Origin: Halorientalis persicus
GTDB lineage: Archaea; Halobacteriota; Halobacteria; Halobacteriales; Haloarculaceae
DNA: 64,000 nucleotides
Assembly: GCF_900110215.1 (NCBI RefSeq)
Contig: NZ_FOCX01000008.1
Location: 1 to 64,000 of the forward strand
Reading direction: 5' to 3'
Shown: one piece after another, positions 8,068-15,993 of the stretch
How positions within the stretch are numbered: position 1 is the stretch's first letter
How the letters are laid out: the number at the start of each line of letters is the position of its first letter
Notes under the pieces: generated by a model
What the model was told of the DNA's origin: nothing
The model's database searches: none
Seen by the model: the letters and a program-made list of their open reading frames with translations, nothing else
Translations under genes and position numbers: made by a program

Positions 8068-8316
8068 ATGGAAACGCTGGGCGACGACGACGGCCCCATC
8101 GACGTCCACGACTACCGGCACGGGCTCAAACTTCTGAAAGAGACGCGCGACACCAGCCACTGGGCGAACAAGAAGGGATACGCCTGTCCCGCCTGCGGGA
8201 AGCCCTTCGAACAACTGTTCGTCTCCGAGAAGACCGACAACACGTTCACGCCGTCGTCGGTGACGCCCTTTTGCATCCGGCACGAACCCAACCGGATCCT
8301 GATGTTCAGGCATTGA
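8068..8316 (+). CDS. Small Cys-containing probable zinc protein, 82 aa
   Basis: An 82-residue protein with CPAC at 40-43 and a second pair C69/H72 in FCIRHE, together a credible four-ligand zinc site. The N-terminal half is acidic and helical (VHDYRHGLKLLKETRD). I recall similar haloarchaeal proteins of unknown function but cannot name the family with confidence. It lies divergently from the Usp gene with about 100 bases between starts, and is followed by another same-strand gene after 64 bases. Confidence 0.7.
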   Translation: METLGDDDGPIDVHDYRHGLKLLKETRDTSHWANKKGYACPACGKPFEQLFVSEKTDNTFTPSSVTPFCIRHEPNRILMFRH

Positions 8317-8380
8317 AACGGGCGAATCATTCCTCGATATGCGGGACGGAGTTATCCCACTCCAAACCCTGGTAAAGTTG

Positions 8381-8776
8381 ATGTCAGAATCGACAGGCAC
8401 GTTGCCGGACCCGGACGAGTACGAGTGGCGGTTCGAGAAGCGCGGCCCGGTCGGTATCTGGTTCATGCAGGGCTGGCAGGGGTTCGCCGACGACGACCTC
8501 GACGCCGCGAGTGATCACTACCGAGAGCGCGGCAAACGCGACGACATCGAAGCGACGCTCGCCGTCTTCGGCGACGGCACGAACCTCCCGAAAGAGACCC
8601 AGGAGTACATGGGTGAGGCCTGGTCGGAGAACGGGGAATACACGGGCGTCGACAGGATCGGATTCGTCTCCGAGGGAACGACCGCGATGGCAGTGAAATC
8701 GAACGTCGAGGTGCCCGGTGCCGCGGTCCGCAGTTTCAGTGACCTCGACGACGCAGTCGACTGGGCGTCGGAGTAA
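8381..8776 (+). CDS. Hypothetical protein, possible SpoIIAA/STAS-like fold
   Basis: A 131-residue soluble protein without cysteines. It reads as EWRFEKRGPVGIWFMQGW, then a helix, a strand IEATLAVFGDG, a helix, VDRIGFVSEGTTAMAVKS, and a final FSDLDDAVDWASE helix. The alternating alpha/beta order and the last helix resemble SpoIIAA/STAS-like proteins, but this is only an inference. The ATG at 8381 is preferred over 8339 because the protein-like sequence begins there. It ends 15 bases before the stop of the opposing acyl-CoA dehydrogenase gene. Confidence 0.7.
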   Translation: MSESTGTLPDPDEYEWRFEKRGPVGIWFMQGWQGFADDDLDAASDHYRERGKRDDIEATLAVFGDGTNLPKETQEYMGEAWSENGEYTGVDRIGFVSEGTTAMAVKSNVEVPGAAVRSFSDLDDAVDWASE

Positions 8777-8791
8777 CCTCCGGCCGTCGAC

Positions 8792-10012
8792 CTACGACAC
8801 GCCCAGTTGCTTCGCGATGGTGTTGAGTTGAATCTCGTCGGTGCCTTCGACCACCCGCAGGATGCGGGCGACGTGGAGGTGATCCATGAACGGGTTGTCC
8901 TCGGAGAGTCCGTTGCCGCCGTGGACCTGCACCACGTCGTCGGCGATGTCGAAGTAGACGTTCGTCGCGAGGTACTTGAAGATCGACGACTCCTCGATGG
9001 CCTGCTCGCCCCGGTCCATCTCCCAGGCGAGTTTGAGGCCGGCGGCGTCGGCGGCGTAGTTGCGCGCCCGTCCTTCCGCGAGCTTGTGGGAGATGCCCTG
9101 GAACTTCCCGATGGGACGCCCGAAGGCCTCCCGGTCGTTGGCGTACTCGACGCCCTTCTCGATCAGGTGTTCGGCGTAGCCGACCGCCTCCGCACCGAGT
9201 TCCAGCCGGCCCAGCGAGAGGAAGTCCATGGCGTTGTAGAAGGCCGTGTCTGGCTGTCCGAGGACGCGGTCCTCGCCGAGGCGTACGTCGTCGAACAGCA
9301 ACTCGGCCTGCATCCCCTCCAGCCCGACGGCGTTGTTCATCGACCCGAGTTCGAACTCGTCGGGCTCGACGATGAAACAGGTGATCCCACCGTAGCGGCC
9401 GGCCTCCTCCTGGGGCGTCGTCCGCGCGAATACCTGCACGAAGTCGGCGTAGGGGGCGTTCGTGATCCACTGTTTCTGGCCGTTGAGGACCCACTCGTCG
9501 CCGTCCTTCTCGGCGTGGGTGTCCATGTTCGGCGAGTCCGATCCCTGACCCGGCTCGGTCTGGGCGAACGCCGTCGACACCTCGCCGGCGACGGCCGGTT
9601 TCAGGTACGTCTCGACCTGTTCGCCCTCGGCCTGCATCAGGAGCGGCTTGGGGCCCTCGGGACCCGCGAGGACGTACTCGGTCAGGCCGACGCCGTGGCT
9701 CGCGACGTGTTTTTTCGCCCGGTACCAGGTGACGTTCGAGACCCCCTCGCCGCCGACCTCCTCGGGCAGGTTCATCGCGTAGTAGCCCGCGTCCGCGCTC
9801 TTTTTCCGGATGGTCTCGATGGCGTCGACGACTTCCGGGACCAGTCGCCCGTCGTCCTCGTGGCGCAGTCGCGGATTCTCCCACGTCTCGCCCAGTTCGT
9901 CCCTGATCGGTTTCACCTCCTGTTCGATGAACTCGTCGAGGCTGTCGAGGATCAGCCTCGTCTCCTCGCCCGTGTCGAAACTGACCGACTGTTTCTTGTT
10001 TTCTGTTGCCAT
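8792..10012 (-). CDS. Acyl-CoA dehydrogenase
   Basis: A 406-residue FAD enzyme that introduces the alpha,beta double bond in acyl-CoA esters, passing electrons to ETF. The family blocks are present: substrate/FAD region STAFAQTEPGQGSDSPNM, the QVHGGNGLSEDNP FAD-binding loop and the C-terminal RVVEGTDEIQLNTIAKQ, where E389 occupies the catalytic-base position of medium-chain enzymes. Length is normal. It is transcribed away from the racemase gene, and the 199 bases between the two starts hold both promoters (ATAGCAATAG on its strand about 25 bases upstream of the ATG). Chain length and branch specificity cannot be read. The neighbouring racemase suggests 2-methyl-branched substrates. Confidence 0.94.
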   Translation of the reverse strand: MATENKKQSVSFDTGEETRLILDSLDEFIEQEVKPIRDELGETWENPRLRHEDDGRLVPEVVDAIETIRKKSADAGYYAMNLPEEVGGEGVSNVTWYRAKKHVASHGVGLTEYVLAGPEGPKPLLMQAEGEQVETYLKPAVAGEVSTAFAQTEPGQGSDSPNMDTHAEKDGDEWVLNGQKQWITNAPYADFVQVFARTTPQEEAGRYGGITCFIVEPDEFELGSMNNAVGLEGMQAELLFDDVRLGEDRVLGQPDTAFYNAMDFLSLGRLELGAEAVGYAEHLIEKGVEYANDREAFGRPIGKFQGISHKLAEGRARNYAADAAGLKLAWEMDRGEQAIEESSIFKYLATNVYFDIADDVVQVHGGNGLSEDNPFMDHLHVARILRVVEGTDEIQLNTIAKQLGVS

Positions 10013-10211
10013 GGCAAGAGTGAACGCGCGCTATTGCTATGAAACCACCGCTCGAGCACAGGGGTGGCCGGGCGAGACTCGTAAGCCGGGTGAACGGATT
10101 GTTCCCGGCGGTTCGTACGGGACGCCGTGCCAGAAAGCGGGGTCGAGCTGGTGGCGTGGCGGTCGCGAGTTCGGGACGGGGGCTTATGGTCGTGGCCTCG
10201 GGAGGAGGGGT

Positions 10212-11378
10212 ATGCGACTCGACGGAGTACGCGTGCTGGACCTCTCGCGACTGTTGCCCGGCCCCTACGCGACGCAGTTGCTCGCCGACGCCGGCGCGGA
10301 CGTGGTCAAGATCGAAGACACGGACGCTGGCGACTACGCGCGAATCCTCCCGCCGTACACCGACGCGGGCGTCGGAGCGATCTTCGACGCGGTCAACCGC
10401 GGGAAACGAAGCGTCGCCATCGATCTCAAGACGGACCGCGGTCGCGAGGCCTTCCTCGATCTGGCCGCCGAAGCCGACGTCGTGTTCGAGCAGTTCCGGC
10501 CCGGCGTCGTCGAGCGCCTGGGCGTCGACTACGAGGCCGTTCGCGCGGTCAACGACGACGTGATCTACTGCTCGCTCTCCGGGTTCGGCCAGGACGGCCC
10601 CCACGCCGACCGGGTGGGCCACGACCTCAATTACGTCGGTATGGCCGGCTTGCTGGATATGACCCGCGAGGACGAAGACAGCAAGCCACAGATGGCTGGC
10701 TATCCCGTCGGCGACATGGCCGGTGGCCTCTTCGCCGCCTTCTCCGTCGTCGGTGCCCTGCTCTCCCGCGAGCTGGGTAACACCGGCGGCGAGTACGTCG
10801 ACGTGGCCATGACCGACGTGGTGGCCTCCTTCTCCCAGGCCGTCGCCCACGACGCACTCACCGGCGAGAACCCGCGCCCTGGCGAGACGGAACTCTCCGG
10901 CTCCCTGCCGTGGTACGACACCTACGAGACCGCGGACGGCAACTACGTCACGCTCGCGGCGCTCGAACCCAAGTTCTGGGAGACCTTCTGTGCGGCAGTC
11001 GGCCGCGAGGATCTCACCGACGCGCACATGACCGGTGATCCCGCCGAGCGCGAGGCCGTGCGCGAGGAACTCGAATCCCTGTTCGCCGAACGCACCCGCG
11101 AGGAGTGGGAGCAAGAACTGGGGGAGACCGAGGCGATGGTCGCACCCGTCCGGACGCCCGCCGAAGCACTCGACAGCGAGGCCGCGGACGCTCGCGACCT
11201 GATCGACCACTCTGGAACGGTACCGCGGGTTGCCTTCCCCGCCCAGTCGACCGCGGAACCGGACGGTGCCGCCGGCTCTCCACCCGGCCACGGCGAACAC
11301 ACGGACGACGTACTCGAAGCCGCGGGATACGACGCCGACCGGATCGCCACGCTCCGCGAGGACGGCGTGATCGAGTGA
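10212..11378 (+). CDS. CoA-transferase family III protein, alpha-methylacyl-CoA racemase type
   Basis: A 388-residue family III (CaiB/BaiF) protein. Three residues match the catalytic set of alpha-methylacyl-CoA racemase: H137 in GHDLNY, D168 in YPVGDMAGG and E239 in YDTYETADGNY. The N-terminal LSRLLPGPYATQLLADAGADVVKIE is the CoA-binding block. AMACR epimerises the 2-methyl centre so that branched acyl-CoAs can be dehydrogenated, and the divergent acyl-CoA dehydrogenase supports that job. A CoA-transferase activity remains possible. A CTTATGG box about 25 bases upstream supports the ATG at 10212. The F420-type gene follows after 72 bases. Confidence 0.88.
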   Translation: MRLDGVRVLDLSRLLPGPYATQLLADAGADVVKIEDTDAGDYARILPPYTDAGVGAIFDAVNRGKRSVAIDLKTDRGREAFLDLAAEADVVFEQFRPGVVERLGVDYEAVRAVNDDVIYCSLSGFGQDGPHADRVGHDLNYVGMAGLLDMTREDEDSKPQMAGYPVGDMAGGLFAAFSVVGALLSRELGNTGGEYVDVAMTDVVASFSQAVAHDALTGENPRPGETELSGSLPWYDTYETADGNYVTLAALEPKFWETFCAAVGREDLTDAHMTGDPAEREAVREELESLFAERTREEWEQELGETEAMVAPVRTPAEALDSEAADARDLIDHSGTVPRVAFPAQSTAEPDGAAGSPPGHGEHTDDVLEAAGYDADRIATLREDGVIE

Positions 11379-11450
11379 TCGGGCGGTCGCGTCGGCGGGC
11401 CGCCGTCACCGGAGGGAGCTTTTTGTGCCGGGGCGGCGATTGCGAAGACC

Positions 11451-12431
11451 ATGCAACCGGGCCTGCTCTTGCCGCCTGCCGACGTGATGGATCCGACCGG
11501 CGTCGCGACCACCGCCGAGCAACTGGGCTACGGCTCCGTCTGGATGCCCGAACTCTGGGGGAGCGACGCGTTCGTCCAGCTCTCTGCGGTCGCCGACGCC
11601 ACCGAAGACGTGCGATTGGGGACCGCCATCGCCAACGTGTTCTCCCGCTCGCCGGCCGTCCTCGCGATGGCCGCCGCGACCGTCGACCGCTACGCCGCCG
11701 GCCGGATGGTGCTGGGAACGGGCGTCAGCACCGCCAAGGCCATCGAGGACCTCCACGGGATCGACTACGAGAACCCGGTCCGGCGCGCCCACGAGACGAT
11801 CGCCATCGCCCAGCGCTACCTCTCGACCGAGGACGGAACCGTTTCCTACGACGGCAAGATATTCCAGGTCGAGGACTTCGAGCCGCTGGGGCGGGACGTG
11901 CCGGTCTACCACGCCGCCCTCGGGCCGGCGAACCGACGGGTCGTCGCACGGCTGGCCGACGGCTGGATTCCGCACAACGTGCCGTTCCCGGATCTGCCCG
12001 CGGCCTTCGAGGATATCGAGGAGACGGCAGCAGAGGCGGGGCGGGACGCCAGCGAGATCACGGTCGCGCCCTACGTTCCCTCGGCCGTCAGCGACGACGA
12101 CCCGGACGCCGCCCGCGACGCGATCCGGGGCCACGTCGCCTACTACGTCGGAAACGGCGAGGGCTACCGGAAGGCCGTCGCCCAGCGGTTCCCCGAGGAG
12201 GCCGGGACGGTCGCGGACCGGTGGCAGGCGGGCGACCGCGACGCGGCGAAGGCCGCGGTGACCGACGAGATGGTCCACGCGCTGGGCGTCGCCGGAACGA
12301 CCGAGCAGGCCCGGGAGCGTCTGGCCGAGCTACAGGATGGATTCGTCGATCTGCCCATCGTCACGGTCCCGCGGCAGGCCGCGGGCGAGATGGCGATGTC
12401 GACGATTCAGGCGCTCGCGCCGGATGGATAG
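11451..12431 (+). CDS. LLM-class (F420-type) oxidoreductase
   Basis: A 326-residue luciferase-like TIM-barrel protein with the familiar order AEQLGYGSVWMPE, VRLGTAIANVFSRSPAVLAMAA, AGRMVLGTGVS, and LGPANRRVVARLADGWI. In this family the coenzyme is FMN or F420. Archaeal members related to Mer use F420, and haloarchaea make F420, so F420 is likely but inferred. The substrate is unknown. A paralogue with the same architecture lies at 24576-25577. It is the second gene of a probable two-gene unit with the racemase. Confidence 0.88.
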   Translation: MQPGLLLPPADVMDPTGVATTAEQLGYGSVWMPELWGSDAFVQLSAVADATEDVRLGTAIANVFSRSPAVLAMAAATVDRYAAGRMVLGTGVSTAKAIEDLHGIDYENPVRRAHETIAIAQRYLSTEDGTVSYDGKIFQVEDFEPLGRDVPVYHAALGPANRRVVARLADGWIPHNVPFPDLPAAFEDIEETAAEAGRDASEITVAPYVPSAVSDDDPDAARDAIRGHVAYYVGNGEGYRKAVAQRFPEEAGTVADRWQAGDRDAAKAAVTDEMVHALGVAGTTEQARERLAELQDGFVDLPIVTVPRQAAGEMAMSTIQALAPDG

Positions 12432-12464
12432 TCCTCCCTCGTCCGGAAGAGCGGACGACGAGAC

Positions 12465-13805
12465 TCATCCGCCGACCTCCGGTTCGAAGGAACTGCGTTC
12501 CAAATAGAGGAATTCGAGCAGGAACAGCGCGACGAAGATCCCGACGATCCACAGGAGGATCTCCACGTCGGTGCGATAGAGGTGATAGAGGACGATGGGG
12601 ATCGCGACTGTCGTCCCGAGGAGACCGAGCGCGGGGAAGACGCGGTTCGAGCCCGTCTCGTCGGCCAGCCGGAGGTTGGTGTAGTTGGTGATGGCGAACG
12701 ACGCGAGGAACGCGACCGAGCCGAACTCGGTGATCTGCTTGAGCGAACCCAGAGCCGCGAACGCCGCGGTCAACCCGCCCATGATCACGAGCGAGTAGAC
12801 CGGTATGCCCTCGCGGTTGCGAAACGAGAACAGGCGGGGCAGTGCGCCCTCGGTCGCGATCTCGTGGACCAGCCGTGACGTTCCGAACAGCGTGGCGTTG
12901 ATGCCCGACGACGTGCTCTTCATCGCGGACAGGACGACCAGGACGAATCCGGCGGCACCGAGTACCGGAATCCCGGCGACAGCTTCGGCGAGCGCGACCT
13001 CCTCGTGGGCGACGAGCTGTTCCGGCGTCAGGTGGAGCGTCGCCATGAACGACACCGAGACGTAGATCAAGATCGCGATGCAGATGGAGACGTACATCCC
13101 GAGCGGCAGGACTCGCTCCACGTCCTCGATCTCTTCGTAGTCGTAGACCAGCAACTGGAACCCCTCGTAGGAGACGAAAATGATCGCGAACCCGGTGATC
13201 GGACTCACGATGCCCGCGTCGAAGAAGTCGATCGCGACGGGATTCCCGTCGTAGAAGACGATTCCCAGCGTCGCCAGCGAGAGTAGAATGACGATCTTGA
13301 TGTAGACGGCGATGTCCTCGAACAGTCCCGTCTCCTCGACACCCTGGAGGTTGAGTCCGACGAAGGCAGCGACGATCAACACCGAGATTACGGGCCGTAA
13401 CAGCTGTGGGAGGGCGACGCCGGCGATGGCGCGTGCGGCGGTGAGCGTGTACGCACCGAACGCGAACGCGTACATCGCCATGACGCCGACGTAGCCGACG
13501 ACGAGGACCCACCCGACGTACGCCGCGACGCTGGGGCTGTCGGTCACGTGTTCGACGAACGAGAACACGCCGCCGCGCTCGCCGAAGTGCAGGGTGAGCT
13601 GCAGATACGAGTACGCGGTCACCAGCGTGATGAGGCCCGCGACGAGGTACGATATCGGCACCGCGTTGCCGGCCTGGGACATCGCCACACCGAGCACTGC
13701 GTAGATCCCACCCGACACCATCCCGCCGATACCCATCGCGACGACTTCCGGCAGGCCGAGTGTTCCCTGGCGTGACCGCCGAAACAGAGACCTGAGAAAG
13801 CCCAT
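12465..13805 (-). CDS. APC-superfamily amino acid permease
   Basis: A 446-residue polytopic membrane transporter with about 12 hydrophobic segments. The first helix carries VVAMGIGGMVSGGIYAVLG, the GxG-type unwound helix that binds the amino group in APC carriers, and a later segment FVSYEGFQLLVYDYEE fits the sixth helix region. It would import amino acids or related amines with an ion gradient. Substrate is not predictable. The downstream-facing LLM gene converges on it. A small membrane protein gene lies 15 bases upstream on the same strand and is probably co-transcribed. Confidence 0.92.
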   Translation of the reverse strand: MGFLRSLFRRSRQGTLGLPEVVAMGIGGMVSGGIYAVLGVAMSQAGNAVPISYLVAGLITLVTAYSYLQLTLHFGERGGVFSFVEHVTDSPSVAAYVGWVLVVGYVGVMAMYAFAFGAYTLTAARAIAGVALPQLLRPVISVLIVAAFVGLNLQGVEETGLFEDIAVYIKIVILLSLATLGIVFYDGNPVAIDFFDAGIVSPITGFAIIFVSYEGFQLLVYDYEEIEDVERVLPLGMYVSICIAILIYVSVSFMATLHLTPEQLVAHEEVALAEAVAGIPVLGAAGFVLVVLSAMKSTSSGINATLFGTSRLVHEIATEGALPRLFSFRNREGIPVYSLVIMGGLTAAFAALGSLKQITEFGSVAFLASFAITNYTNLRLADETGSNRVFPALGLLGTTVAIPIVLYHLYRTDVEILLWIVGIFVALFLLEFLYLERSSFEPEVGG

Positions 13806-13820
13806 ATCTACGGACCCGTG

Positions 13821-14090
13821 TCAGTCGCTGGACTGCCGGAACAGGTCGTACAGACGGGCGAGCAGGTACGCGCCGACGAAGCCGTCCGCGAAGGCCCAGG
13901 CCGCACCGACTGTCAGCCCTTTCGCCGTCGAGTCGTAGCCGAGATACACGTCGGCGAGCAGATCGCGCCACTCGTCGCCCCAGCCGAGGCGTGCGGCCAC
14001 GCCCAGAACGACGACGGCTCCCGCCCAGAGCGATCCCATCGCCTTGCCGAGTGCCAGCGCGTCCACGCCGTCCGAACTGGTATCGGTCAT
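13821..14090 (-). CDS. Small membrane protein, haloarchaeal holin-like
   Basis: An 89-residue protein with two hydrophobic segments (about 17-35 and 58-80) and the central WRDLLADVYLGYDST motif. I recall haloarchaeal and methanogen proteins of this shape annotated as bacteriophage-holin-like, but no lysis role has to follow. A GGTTAAGT box on its strand about 28 bases before the ATG fits a leaderless start. It ends 15 bases before the permease start, so an accessory role for the permease is as likely as anything. Confidence 0.75.
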   Translation of the reverse strand: MTDTSSDGVDALALGKAMGSLWAGAVVVLGVAARLGWGDEWRDLLADVYLGYDSTAKGLTVGAAWAFADGFVGAYLLARLYDLFRQSSD

Positions 14091-14176
14091 ACGAGGAGGA
14101 TGATCGGCCGACCACTTAACCGGTGATCCAGTTCTCGATCACTGGAAACGAAAAACGGTCGCGTGCGGTCCAGCAT

Positions 14177-14366
14177 CCGCCGAGCGCGCCGTGCGCGCGA
14201 GGCGGTTCACCGTCAGAGCAAAACTCTGACGAGCCTTCGTTCGTTCCCAGCGGTCACTCACGAAGACACCGGACGCGAGGCGAAGCCGAGCGTCCGGATG
14301 GTTTTTATACTAAATTTTTGCGAGCGGGGGTGCCCGCAGGGCACCCTCCGAAGTAAAAATTTAGTA
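14177..14366. repeat. Run of four stem-loops, candidate dispersed structured element
   Basis: Four inverted repeats follow one another in gene-free DNA. (1) CCGCC 14177-14181 / GGCGG 14201-14205 with an inner CGCGC/GCGCG stem. (2) CGTCAGAG 14211-14218 / CTCTGACG 14224-14231. (3) CCGGACGC 14269-14276 / GCGTCCGG 14290-14297. (4) TACTAAATTTTT 14308-14319 / AAAAATTTAGTA 14355-14366, enclosing a perfect inner stem GGGTGCCC 14328-14335 / GGGCACCC 14339-14346. The last arm includes the final codon and stop of the SDR gene. Chance ORFs here read as low-complexity basic protein and were not called. It could be a mobile miniature element, a strong terminator or a structured RNA. Confidence 0.65.
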
Positions 14367-15143
14367 GGTGAACAGGTCGACGCCGCCGGTGACGCCCATG
14401 ACCTGGCCGGTGATGTACTCGGCCTGTTCCGAGGACAGATAGGCGACGAGGTTGGAGACGTCCTCTTCGCTGCCGAGCTTGTCCATCGGCGTGGCGCGGG
14501 CGATGTCGGCCCAGTGTTCGTTGACGTTCTCCAGCTGGTCGTGGGGCAGTTCGGCGAGGTCGCCGACGACGATGGTCGGCGCGAGGATGTTGGAGGTGAC
14601 GCCCTCGGGTGCGCCCTCCAGCGCCAGCGTCTTGCCGAAGCCGATGAGGCCGGCCTTCGTGGTGGAGTAGGAGATCTGGCCGTAGCCGCCTTCCCAGCCG
14701 GCGAGGGAAGACATCGTGATGATGCGACCCCAACCGCGGTCACACATATTGGGGAAGATCTCCTTCGTGATGTTGTAGGTGCCCGTCAGGTTGACCGACA
14801 GGTCACGGTCCCAGATGTCGGGGTCGAGCCCGCCGACGGTCCCCACGGCGTCCACGAGGCCAGCGTTGTTCACGAGGATGTCGACGCCGCCGGTCGCGTC
14901 CTGCAGGTCGTCGACGACCTCGCTGACCTCCTCGCGGTCGGTCAGGTCACACTCGATGGCGATGGCCTCGCCGTCGTGGTCCGCGTCGTTGATGTCGTCT
15001 GCCACGTCCTGAGCGCCGTCCTCGTCCACGTCGAGAACGACGACTTCCGCCCCTTCCTGAGCGAGTGTCTTGCAGTCTTCTTCACCGATGCGGCCCGCAC
15101 CCCCCGTCACGAGGGCCGTCTTGTCGTCGAGTCCGAAATCCAT
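14361..15143 (-). CDS. SDR-family oxidoreductase (NAD-type, 3-oxoacyl reductase-like)
   Basis: A 260-residue classical short-chain dehydrogenase. The nucleotide motif TGGAGRIG is at 13-20, NNAG at 93-96 and the catalytic Ser147, Tyr160 and Lys164 are in place. After the second strand comes VVVLDVDED; the Asp at that position usually selects NAD(H) over NADP(H). Relatives act on 3-hydroxyacyl-CoA or other secondary alcohols. A GGAGGAAC tract and a TGTTAACAAAG stretch lie 20-45 bases upstream of the ATG. The stop codon is embedded in the arm of the large hairpin 14308-14366, which probably ends the transcript. Confidence 0.9.
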   Translation of the reverse strand: MDFGLDDKTALVTGGAGRIGEEDCKTLAQEGAEVVVLDVDEDGAQDVADDINDADHDGEAIAIECDLTDREEVSEVVDDLQDATGGVDILVNNAGLVDAVGTVGGLDPDIWDRDLSVNLTGTYNITKEIFPNMCDRGWGRIITMSSLAGWEGGYGQISYSTTKAGLIGFGKTLALEGAPEGVTSNILAPTIVVGDLAELPHDQLENVNEHWADIARATPMDKLGSEEDVSNLVAYLSSEQAEYITGQVMGVTGGVDLFTY

Positions 15144-15267
15144 TGCACCTGTCCTGTACCGAACACACTTTGTTAACAGTTCCTCCTCAGAAGGGAGGGG
15201 GGTTTATCAATTCGCTTCTCAGTCCGTCGAAAAACAGCCGTAGCGGGCCGCTCGTGTGCGCCCGAAT

Positions 15268-15993
15268 TTACGCCACGTCGACGATCGAAAGCAGCGATCG
15301 GTGGTTTTCGATGGCGTAATCGATGGCGTCGTCACCGACGACGCGGTGGCCCTCACGGCCGATCTCCTCGGCGCGCTCGAAGGCGGTCCCGTTGTAGGCA
15401 ACTGTGTCGAGGCCGGCCTCGGTGCCGCCCTGCATATCGTGGTCGTAGCGATCGCCGACCATCAGACCCCTCGTGGGGTCGATACCGGCCTTCCCGAGGG
15501 CGTCCTCGAACATCCGCTGGTCGGGTTTCTTGTAGCCGACGGCCTCGGATGTGGTCACGCCGTCGACGGCGTCGTCGATGCCGAACTGGTCGAGCATCCG
15601 GTGGGCCTCGCGCGTGTCGATGTCCGAGACGATACCCAGGTAGACGCCGGCGTCGTCCAGCGCCCGGATCGTCTCGACGACGTTCGGTTCGGTCTCCATG
15701 GCGGCTTTCGTCGCCGCCTCGAAGCCCGGTTCCCAGTCATCGCGGTCCACGTCGCCGTCCACGATGGCCTGGAAGGCCTTGTGGTACCCCTCTGCCGCGG
15801 ACATATACTCGGTCCCCTCGGCCGATTTGAAGTGTTCGCCCAGTCGCTCCCGCCAGGTCTCCAGTGCCGGCTCTGGATCGAGGTTGCGCTCCGCCGCGAA
15901 CTCCTGCAGGAAATCGACGTAGCCCTGTCGGATCGAGGGGAGCGAGACGATGACGCCACCGATGTCGAAGAAGACGGCCTCGTACTCGGTCAT
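15268..15993 (-). CDS. HAD-superfamily hydrolase
   Basis: A 241-residue HAD phosphatase-like protein. Motif I is FFDIGGV with nucleophile D10. The usual second Asp is Gly, as in the FDxGxV subgroup. An alpha-helical cap follows, and the C-terminal VGDRYDHDMQGGTEAG is motif IV with the Mg-binding acids. The likely reaction is dephosphorylation of a small metabolite or dehalogenase-type chemistry; the substrate is unknown. Its ATG overlaps the stop of the MBL gene (shared ATGA at 15990-15993), so the two are translationally coupled. Confidence 0.88.
   Translation of the reverse strand: MTEYEAVFFDIGGVIVSLPSIRQGYVDFLQEFAAERNLDPEPALETWRERLGEHFKSAEGTEYMSAAEGYHKAFQAIVDGDVDRDDWEPGFEAATKAAMETEPNVVETIRALDDAGVYLGIVSDIDTREAHRMLDQFGIDDAVDGVTTSEAVGYKKPDQRMFEDALGKAGIDPTRGLMVGDRYDHDMQGGTEAGLDTVAYNGTAFERAEEIGREGHRVVGDDAIDYAIENHRSLLSIVDVA

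Noticed and set aside
8736-11300. An 854-codon minus-strand frame across the acyl-CoA dehydrogenase and racemase
   Set aside because: It reads antisense to the racemase and out of frame through the dehydrogenase, with Arg-rich, repetitive protein and no family motif.
12361-14115. A 584-codon minus-strand frame over the amino acid permease
   Set aside because: It is the shifted frame of the permease gene; the hydrophobic, motif-bearing product is in the 12465-13805 frame.
14123-14356. Plus-strand ORF across the hairpin block
   Set aside because: It encodes a basic, Ser/Pro/Arg-rich chain with no domain and is built from the inverted repeats, so it is better explained as repeat DNA.
15160-15185. 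TGTTAACAAAG upstream of the SDR at 14361-15143 as a fourth copy of the AACAATGG element
   Set aside because: Only about eight of nine core bases match and the flanking (A/T)AAC is absent, so it was kept as a weak resemblance only.
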